Source of the DNA: Multifurca ochricompacta
Taxonomy: Eukaryota > Basidiomycota > Agaricomycetes > Russulales > Russulaceae
Length of the DNA stretch: 37,392 nucleotides
NCBI GenBank assembly: GCA_022496185.1
Contig: WTXG01000319.1
Span: 1 to 37,392 of the forward strand
Reading direction: 5' to 3'
Every line of letters starts with the position of its first letter. Position 1 is the first letter of the stretch. Below, one piece after another: positions 30,840 to 37,392 of this stretch. The translations under genes were made by a program, and so were the position numbers. The notes under the pieces were generated by a model. That model had not been told where the DNA came from and searched no databases. It saw only the letters and a list, made by a program, of their open reading frames with translations.

Positions 30840-31041
30840 CTTGAAGCAACCAAAGTCCAGTCTAAGACTGGTTGCAACTGGTCTTTAGACAGTTTTTTAA
30901 AATGATATATTGTTGATGGACTGCAGACCGCATGTGTGATGACTTTGGGGCAACCGCAACCGGTGGTCCGGTTGCCATCAGTCTGGTCTGGTCCAGTTTG
31001 CAGTCTTTTTTCAGTCCAATGGACTGGACTTTTAAACACTA
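30840..31041. repeat. hAT-1 right terminal and subterminal repeats
   Basis: CCAGTCTAAGACTGGTTGC, AACTGGTCTTTAGACAG, CAACCGCAACCGGTGGTCCG, AGTCTGGTCTGGTCCAG and TCCAATGGACTGGAC mirror the ACTGGTC/CAACCGGTT motifs at the left end. The TIR CTGGACTTTTAAACACTA ends at 31041. The promoter of the minus-strand transposase should lie here. Confidence 0.75.
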
Positions 31042-31049
31042 CTTACTAT

Positions 31050-31206
31050 TATACCTTGAGACTAACGCTCTTAGTAGAACTTGTCTTCGTCTAGGTCAGT
31101 AGTATAGTATAATAGAGTTTCTTCTATCTCTGAAGTAACTTGTCTTCGTCTAGCCTTATCTGCTAACTTCCACAATCAGTATGCTGCGCCTCATGCCTGT
31201 TCGACA
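31050..31206 (+). mobile_element. Copia D 5' LTR, second part
   Basis: Continues the LTR from 14303 after one duplication copy (31042-31049). Shared with LTR C: GACTAACGCTCT, CTAGGTCAGTAGT, GAGTTTCTTCTATCTCTGAA. Ends ...CTGTTCGACA. Confidence 0.92.
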
Positions 31207-32147
31207 GGTTATGGGCCCTGGCCACACTTTACTGATCTGTACTTTTGTTTGATCAGTCCAACCTTTATCTTCAAGCTCACACAAAAGCTTCAAGACTCCT
31301 CTCCCAATCAGTCTACTTTGTGAGCTTCAATTCTCTTCCTTTTTGCCCTTAACTGTCCACAAGGTGGTGCGCTTTATGTGCCCACCTTGATCTGTCTGGC
31401 TAGTCCCTCAGGGGATTCTTGCAAGAGGTGATGAGGGACCCTAAGCAGGTGAAACACCTTAAGTTCCTCATGTGCGCTCTAAGTAAATAGTATTCTTAGT
31501 TATAGCTGGGTTTTTGTCCCATCCATAGTCTTAGTAGGCCACTTGCCCAGAAGGCTTGGGGCTATAGGTTCAGTCAATGCTTGGCTCGATCTGTAAGCCA
31601 GGTTTAGTGACCTGCTGGTAGAGTTTAGGGTCTAGAACAAGGCATGGGTAGTCACTCCCATGACGCTTGGGCTCGATACAAGTAGGCTTGAACTACTATA
31701 GTATTTACACAGTAGCTAGAGGGTCTCATCTCTGGGCAGAAGTACCCGCTGCTTTCATTGGGGGTTTGCCCCAACCAGAGGAAACCTAATAGTCTACTAT
31801 AGTCATGGCCCCAATCATCTAGGGCTTAATCATGGACTCCGCCACCAGCACTAGAGGAAGGGCTCTATACCCTTTGTCTCTAGTGGAACTTGCGGTTGGC
31901 TCCTCCATGACATGACTCCCCATCTATTTACACAATGTCCCCCTGATGTGGGCTTAGGACTTGTTGTAGATGGCGCTAGACAGCTTACTATACTACTTAG
32001 AAGTCGCACATCAGAGGCAGGACTTTTTTAAGTTCTGAAGCATAGCACCACAGAATGGACAGGCCCTCTTCAATGAGACCTGGACAACTGGTTCTAACTG
32101 CTCCTTGGAACCAGGATCAAACCTTTTTTTTTATAAAATCATCTCAA
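31207..32147 (+). other. Copia D primer-binding site and long leader
   Basis: GGTTATGGGCCC at 31207-31218, then about 930 bp without a reading frame. It matches the Copia C leader (33681-34613) in long stretches, for example GTAGTCACTCCCATGACGC, TGGACTCC..CACCAGCA, and GGCCCCAATCATCTAGGGC. Conservation of a long non-coding leader suggests packaging, ribosome-entry or splicing signals. Confidence 0.7.
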
Positions 32148-32600
32148 ATGTCTTCCATTGTCTTCCCCCCTACCTTCAAGTTCAACAAGCTTGACGGCTC
32201 CAACTGGCAGCAGTGGTCAGTATCTTTCACTGCCCTGCTCAGGATCAATGGGATGAAAAGGCACATCACTCATGATGCCCCTGAATTCCTGAATACTCCG
32301 AAGCCAGAGGATGGAGAAAAGGACAAGGATTATGCCAAGCGCTTTGTGCTTTGGTCAGAACCTATGTACCTGGAATGGAACAGGGTGGAGGAAGTCCTTA
32401 TGGGAGTGCTGGTAATGGTAACATCACCAGAAACATACTCCCAAATTGCCTCTGACAGAACTTACCCTTCTGTCAATGCCAAGTATGAGCAATTGGAATC
32501 ACTCTATGGCTCAGTAGGTAGCATGGCCACCTACAACTTGTGGTGTTCTGTATCCTCCTTCCGCTTGGAAGAAGGAAAGCAATTCAGACCCCAGTTGCAG
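32148..32600 (+). pseudogene. gag: Copia D gag, cut by family E LTR
   Basis: ATG at 32148 by comparison with gag C. MSSIVFPPTFKFNKLDGSNW, then ALLRINGMKRHITHDAPEF, VMVTSPETYSQIASD and GSVGSMATYNLWCSVSSFRL. The frame is open for 151 codons, with no lesion, to 32600 where the LTR interrupts it. This is the Copia gag type with an N-terminal LDGSNW motif, shared with A and C. The rest should lie beyond the right edge of the window. Confidence 0.88.
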
Positions 32601-33155
32601 TGTTACAAACCCCGTTGCATCGCCTCTTACTTTTCTCTGGCACCATGTGACACTCTGCCTGGCTCTGTTTGCCCCATTTGTTGACCATGTTGTGACTTCC
32701 TTTGTACATATTTGCCCCTTATCTCTGACTGAGGCTGTGCTTATCTCTGACTCATACTTTACACAAGAACGCTTACGTATTTTCCCACCAGAATTGCAAC
32801 TATACCAAATCCGTCTACGTATATTTGCATCTGACCCACTTGATTCCATTCCCTCTTAGGGTAGATTACAACTTTGTTGATACACCAAGTACGACACTCC
32901 GATTCAGACTCCAATCTCTACTACGTATATAAGGCCTGCCTAGATAGCCTGTATGCCTCAGACTCGACTTCTTAATTGACTTGGTGCATTACCTTCTGGG
33001 TGATTCCTAAGACCTGACTCTTGAATCATCTCAGTGCTTCTGGCACTTGTCCACTCACCAACACTAAGGGATTAGCTCCTTTGTGTTGACCTCTCACCCG
33101 ATCTCCGTGCACTTGGAAGACAGTGCACACCTGACTCCGTAGTTCCGCTACACGA
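32601..33155 (+). mobile_element. Family E LTR, cut by Copia C
   Basis: 555 bp starting TGTTACAAACC, matching 10605-11159. TATATAAG at 32926-32933, AGACTCGACTT at 32960-32970. The last 41 bases of the LTR are missing at 33155, where Copia C starts; they should resume after the 3' LTR of Copia C outside the window. Confidence 0.9.
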
Positions 33156-33668
33156 TGTTGACACAGGACGTGTCTGGAGATGCTTCAGGCATCTAGGTTC
33201 GCCTCAGCTGTAGATTAGATTAGATTAGATTCCGGAGTATCGGACTTTTTATGTTATCTTTATTACACTTCTTTCTCTCCTTACTCAGCTGATTAGTGAT
33301 CCCCTTAGTAATGCGCAGTAAGCACATGATATCTCTTTGGCCAATGGCCGTTATCCCTCACTGTTTATTGTCCGGCACTTGTGGACTTATTCCCAGTGCG
33401 CACAGACCATTTCCCCTGGCCCCCATGGGTATATAAGGGTGTCTGTTTTGTCTCTTACACTTCAGAGTTTCTTCTATCTCTGAAGTGTAAGTCCTATCTA
33501 CTTTACTCTCTACTTCCTTTAGACTAACGCTCTATGTAGTAACTTGTCTTTTCTAGGTCAGTAGTGTAGTAATAAAGAGTTTCTTCTATCTCTGAAGTTA
33601 ACTTGTCTTTTCTAGCCTAACCCGCTACTAACCACAGTCAGTATAACCAGCAGCATGATTGTTTGACA
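33156..33668 (+). mobile_element. Copia C 5' LTR
   Basis: 513 bp, TGTTGACACAGG to GTTTGACA. Promoter TATATAAGGGTGTCTG (about 33430). CTTCAGAGTTTCTTCTATCTCTGAAG can form a hairpin in the transcript and recurs at 33577-33599. Expected duplication CACGA (33151-33155); the other copy is outside the window. Confidence 0.92.
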
Positions 33669-34613
33669 GGTTATGGGCCCTGCCGCTCATACTGACTGTT
33701 TAAATTCCCTTTGTTCATAAACAGCCCAACTCGCTTTTTGCACTTCAAGCTCACAAAAGCTTCAAAGTCTTTCCCACCAGCTTCTTCCTGTGAGCTTTCC
33801 TATTTACTGTCTGTGCACCTTAACACCCCACAGGATGATGCAGTTTACTGCTCATCCTGAACTGTTTGGCTAGCCCTTCGGGGTTCTTGCAAAAGATGAT
33901 GAGGGACCCTAAGCGGGTGAAACATCTTGAGCTCCTTGAGTGCGCACTAGGTATTAGTAATTTCTTAGTTGTAGCTGGGTCTTCGTCCCATAGATAGTCT
34001 TAGTAGGCCACTTGCCCAGAAGGCTTGAGGCTTTTTGTCCAGTTAATGCTTGGCTCGATCCGTAAGCCAGGTTTAGTGACCTGCAGGTAGAGTTTAGGGT
34101 CTAGAACAAGGCATGGGTAGTCACTCCCATGACGCTTGGGCTCGATACAAGTAGGCTGCACTACGATAGTAGACACATAGTAGCTAGAAGGTTTTGTCTC
34201 TGGGCAGAAGTATTCGCTGCCATGTTGTGGGGGTTCGCCCCACCAGAGGAAACCTAATAGTCTACTCAGTCATGGCCCCAATCATCTAGGGCTTAATCAT
34301 GGACTCCACCACCAGCATTAGAGGAAGGGCTATACACCCTTTGTCTCTAATGGAACTTGCGGTTGGCTCCTCCATGACATGACTCCCAGTCTTGTTTACA
34401 CTAGACACTCTGGCTAGTCTACCAGAGCTTATGTCTAGTTGCAGGATTGCGCTAGACAGCTTTTACTATACCTAGAAAGTCGCACAACAAAGGCAGGACC
34501 TTCCTAGGTTCTGAAGCATAGCGCCACAGTATGGGGTGGCACTCTTAAGCGAGACCTGGGCACTGGTTCTAACTGCTCCTTGGAACCAGGAACACCTTTT
34601 ATAACATCTCACA
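33669..34613 (+). other. Copia C primer-binding site and long leader
   Basis: GGTTATGGGCCC at 33669-33680, complementary to an initiator tRNA-Met anticodon arm, then about 930 bp with no reading frame, conserved with the Copia D leader. Confidence 0.7.
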
Positions 34614-35500
34614 ATGCCGTCCTCAATCGTCTTCCCTCCCTCCTCCAAGATGGAGCGCCTCGATGGGTCCAACTGGCAGGTTTGGTCTGCCAACTTCAAC
34701 GCCCTGCTGAGGATGAATGGGCTCAGGAGGCACATTATCACCGCCTACCCTGACATGCCCCTGCTCCCTGAAGATAAAGAGGAGAAGGAAAAAATGCAGA
34801 AAGAAGTCGTTGATCCCATCCTTAGGGAATGGATGGGAGAAGAGGAAATGTTGATTGGGCTCTTGTATCTCAATGTAACCCAAGAGGTTTACTCACAAGT
34901 AACCTCTGATGCCGACTATCCTTCTCTTTTGAGAAGTATAGTAAGTTGGAACAGCTCTATGGTGCTGTAGGGAGCATGGCCATGTATAACTTGTGGCTTG
35001 CCCTGGTGTCCTTCCGTCTGGATGAAGGACAGTCATTTAGGACCCAATTACAAAAGGTCCTAGATGCCAGGAGTACCCTGAGGGAGAATGGGATGGAGGT
35101 CAATGACCTCCAAATGAGCTTCATTTTGTTGAAAGCTCTCCCTGACTCCTACAGTACCATTGCTGGCTCCATACTGGCCTCTGGTGATCCAGAGCATCTT
35201 TCTCCTCAGGACCTTGTGCAGAGGTTCCTGAATGAGGAGAGTCGCCTGGCGGGTCCCTCGGGAAGTGGTAGTGCAGTCCTGTCTAAGGCTGCACCTGTCA
35301 AATCAAAACCAAAAATACAAATTTATCACCACTTCCCGCTGCTGCCCCTGGTTCACAAGGGGTGGTCTGCTTCTATTGTCAAAAGCCTGGACACAAGTCC
35401 AATGCTTGCGCAAAGAAGAAGAAGGACCTGGAGAATGCCAAAAAGGGCAAGGCAGGGAACAAGAAGAGGGCTGAGGCCCAACATGTAAATACTATAGCCA
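34614..35500 (+). pseudogene. gag: Copia C gag, frameshifted
   Basis: MPSSIVFPPSSKMERLDGSN from 34614, through NALLRMNGLRRHI and TQEVYSQVTSDADYPSLL, then a frameshift near 34940-34950 into EQLYGAVGSMAMYNLWLALV and RSTLRENGMEVNDLQMSFIL, and a second near 35350 into the zinc knuckle CFYCQKPGHKSNAC (35364-35405). The knuckle has all C-x2-C-x4-H-x4-C residues. Basic tail KKKKDLENAKKGKAGNKKR. Two frameshifts make it inactive. Confidence 0.88.
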
Positions 35501-37392
35501 CCGTAGTTAATGGTAGTGGCAAAATAGAAGAGGTGCATGAAGCACCTCGCATTCGCCTTTATGTTCACACCTATAATCTGGACATCAACTCAGATTATTG
35601 GATGCTTGATAGTGGAGCAACCGCTCATTTCAGTCCCAACCTTGAAGACTTCGACACTTATGAAGTCGATCACACCCATGAAGTATCACTAGGTGACAAC
35701 TCTATAGTCAAAACAAATGGAGTTGGAACCGTGGTCATCAGGACTGATCAAGGTTTTGATCTGGAATTGAGCAATGTGCTTCACTTGCCTGGAGGACATA
35801 AAATACTCTCCGCCAGTGCCCTAGTAGAAAAAGGGGCAACTGTGTTCTTTGATAATAAGAAGGCAACAATAAAATATGGCGATAACATTATAGCGGAAGC
35901 ATGGAAGTTTGGCAAATTGTATTGGGTACTAGGCAAACACGTCCTAAGCACTATCCATACAACTGCATCTGCCTCACTGAAATCTGGCATCAAAGAATGG
36001 GCCACATGTCTAAAGAAGCCCTAAAAAGATATGCTCCTGAGGCGGTTAAAGGCCTCAAAATAAATAATAGCCAAGTGGAAGACAAGCCATGTTATGGCTG
36101 TGAAATGGGCAAGTCCCATCATCTTCCATTTCCCCCATCTTCAAAGCGTGCATCAGCCCCCCTTGAGATCCTTCATAGTGATCTCGTAGGTCCCTTGCAG
36201 TGCAGTTCAATACAAGGGAATCTATACTTTGCCACCTTCTTGGATGACTTTAGCAGATATGCTTTAATCATTCCAATGAAGTCTAAAGATCTGTTCACAC
36301 CAGTTTTTAATAAACTGAAGACATTACTTGAAAATAAATTCAATCATAAAATCAAGTGTCTTCATACAGATCGTGGTGGCGAGTATGTGAACAAGGCGCT
36401 GAAGGCAACGCTTGAAGATTATGGCATAGAGCATAAACTTACGATGCCGTATAGCCCACAACAGAACGGAAGGGCTGAGAGATTTAATAGAACCATTATG
36501 GAAAAAGGCACTAGCATGCTGCACGATGCTGGCCTATCTCTTGGTTTTTGGGAGTGTGCTGTTGAGACAGCATGTCATATATATAATAGAACTCCCATCC
36601 GTTCTAATAAGTGGAAAACTCCGCTAGAGCTTCTGGTTGGGAACAAACCAGATGTCTCATATTTAAGGTCTTTGGATGCAAAGCCTATTATCATGTTCCA
36701 GAGGGCAAGCGGCGTAAACTAGATCCCAAAGCCAGGGAAGCCGTCTTTGTCGGGTATGAGCCCACTTCTAAGGGCTATACACTTTGGGATAGTCGTACCC
36801 AGTCTCTCATCTTTTCACGAGATGTTACATTTGATGAGAGATCCTTCCATCCCGCTCTGTGAAGGACAGCAGAGCAGATAAACCAGTAGAGCAACCTACT
36901 GAAGGTGGCTCATTTACTTTACCTGGTGGCCCAGTCCAGCCACCACCAGCAGCAGCTACACATGTTCCTGAGGTTCCTCAAGATGAGGAAGACCTAGAAG
37001 AGGAACAGGAGGACATGTACCTCCTCAATTAGCACCACAGCCTACCACACCCACACGTAATGTAGACACCACACACCCTCAGACTATATATCAGACCCCT
37101 CCATCCAAATCATGGAACCATCCTCCCCTCCCAAAAGAACCAAGGCAATCAGAAAATCACAAAGGATTGCAGACAGAATTCCTCAACCTAATTTTCAGAG
37201 GATGAGTCCACGCTCTGAACGACGAGATAGGGCAATCCAAGAAGATTTGACTTGGATACTGCACGCCCTAATCGCAATCGTCGTCTGAATCCTCGCTTCT
37301 ACAACGAGGATAATGCAGAATTCGTGCAAGGTTCTTCCAGACTTGGTCAGATGGATCTACTTAATGCTGCAGGATCGCCTTATAGGGATCCT
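35500..37392 (+). pseudogene. pol: Copia C pol: protease and integrase, cut by the window edge
   Basis: Protease YWMLDSGATAHFSPN (35597). GAG-pre-integrase TEIWHQRMGHMSKEALKRYA (about 35970, after a frameshift near 35980) and CYGCEMGKSH, which closes the HHCC zinc site. Integrase core: D (ILHSDLVGPL, about 36165), D (LHTDRGGEYVN, about 36361), E (QQNGRAERFNRT, about 36460). After another frameshift near 36660: FKVFGCKAYYHV and AVFVGYEPTSKGYTLWDS, the usual integrase end. From 36860 to 37392 only a Pro/Glu-rich linker with stops is seen; RT and RNase H would come next, outside. At least two frameshifts, plus a stop at 36860-36862 region. Confidence 0.88.

Larger units (their letters stand above)
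14304..31041 (-). mobile_element. hAT-1: 16.7-kb hAT element with cargo and nested insertions
   Basis: Inverted ends TAGTGTTTAAAAGTCCGG and, at the right, CTGGACTTTTAAACACTA; 8-bp duplication CTTACTAT at 14296-14303 and 31042-31049 inside the Copia D LTR. Net of the Gypsy and solo LTR it is about 8.8 kb, and about 7.3 kb without Z. The minus-strand transposase occupies the right part; about 5 kb of non-transposase cargo lies to its left. Just inside both ends are many ACTGGTC/GACCAGT-type motifs, in 14316-14500 and 30850-31020, probably transposase-binding subterminal repeats. Strand is given by the transposase. Confidence 0.93.

Overview
This window looks like a piece of transposon-packed genome from a filamentous basidiomycete, most likely an Agaricomycete. 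The reasons are a Plavaka-type transposase with eight introns of 47-65 bp, two hAT transposases of the kind common in mushroom-forming fungi, chromodomain Gypsy and Copia retrotransposons, and strong CpG-to-TpG decay. I see no intact host gene. The only host-like coding material is a broken piece of a MYST-family histone acetyltransferase gene riding inside a DNA transposon.

Layout. (1) 1-3186: Plavaka transposase, 5' end outside the window, one frameshift. (2) 3187-3945: LTR-like sequence and a small solo LTR. (3) 3946-9752: a hAT transposase gene (hAT-2, minus strand), broken by two related non-autonomous hAT elements in opposite orientation (X1, X2). X1 holds a solo LTR; X2 holds a GC-rich MITE (Y) that itself holds a solo LTR. 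(4) 9753-13557: remains of two Copia elements (A on plus, B on minus) fused through one LTR whose flanks do not match, with further solo LTRs nested in the LTR of B. (5) 13957-14303 plus 31050-31206: one Copia LTR (D) cut in two by a 16.7-kb hAT element (hAT-1, 14304-31041). hAT-1 carries its own transposase on the minus strand, about 5 kb of cargo including the MYST fragment, a Copia pol fragment, a solo LTR, and a non-autonomous element (Z) with a 12-copy 56-bp minisatellite and a tRNA-like sequence. A complete 7.45-kb Gypsy chromovirus (21130-28581) lies in its transposase gene. (6) 31207-37392: leader and gag of Copia D, cut by an LTR, which is cut in turn by Copia C. Copia C runs off the window before its reverse transcriptase.

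The nesting can be read at base level. Twelve insertions show target-site duplications at both ends: eight LTR insertions, seven solo LTRs and the Gypsy, each with 5 bp, except that the two LTRs joined in the chimera and those continuing off-window cannot be tested; and five hAT-type insertions with 8 bp, giving thirteen dated junction pairs in all. Removing each insertion with one duplication copy restores reading frames or LTR length. Order of events: Copia D, then hAT-1 into its LTR, then Gypsy, Z and solo LTR into hAT-1; separately hAT-2, then X1 and X2, then Y, then an LTR into Y.

The most unusual signals are: the Gypsy element's apparent self-priming site, an 11-nt match between its primer-binding site and a motif 34 nt downstream of the TATA box that is conserved in three LTR types; its extra zinc-knuckle ORF after pol; the transposon-borne MYST gene fragment; and the CpG-biased mutation pattern.
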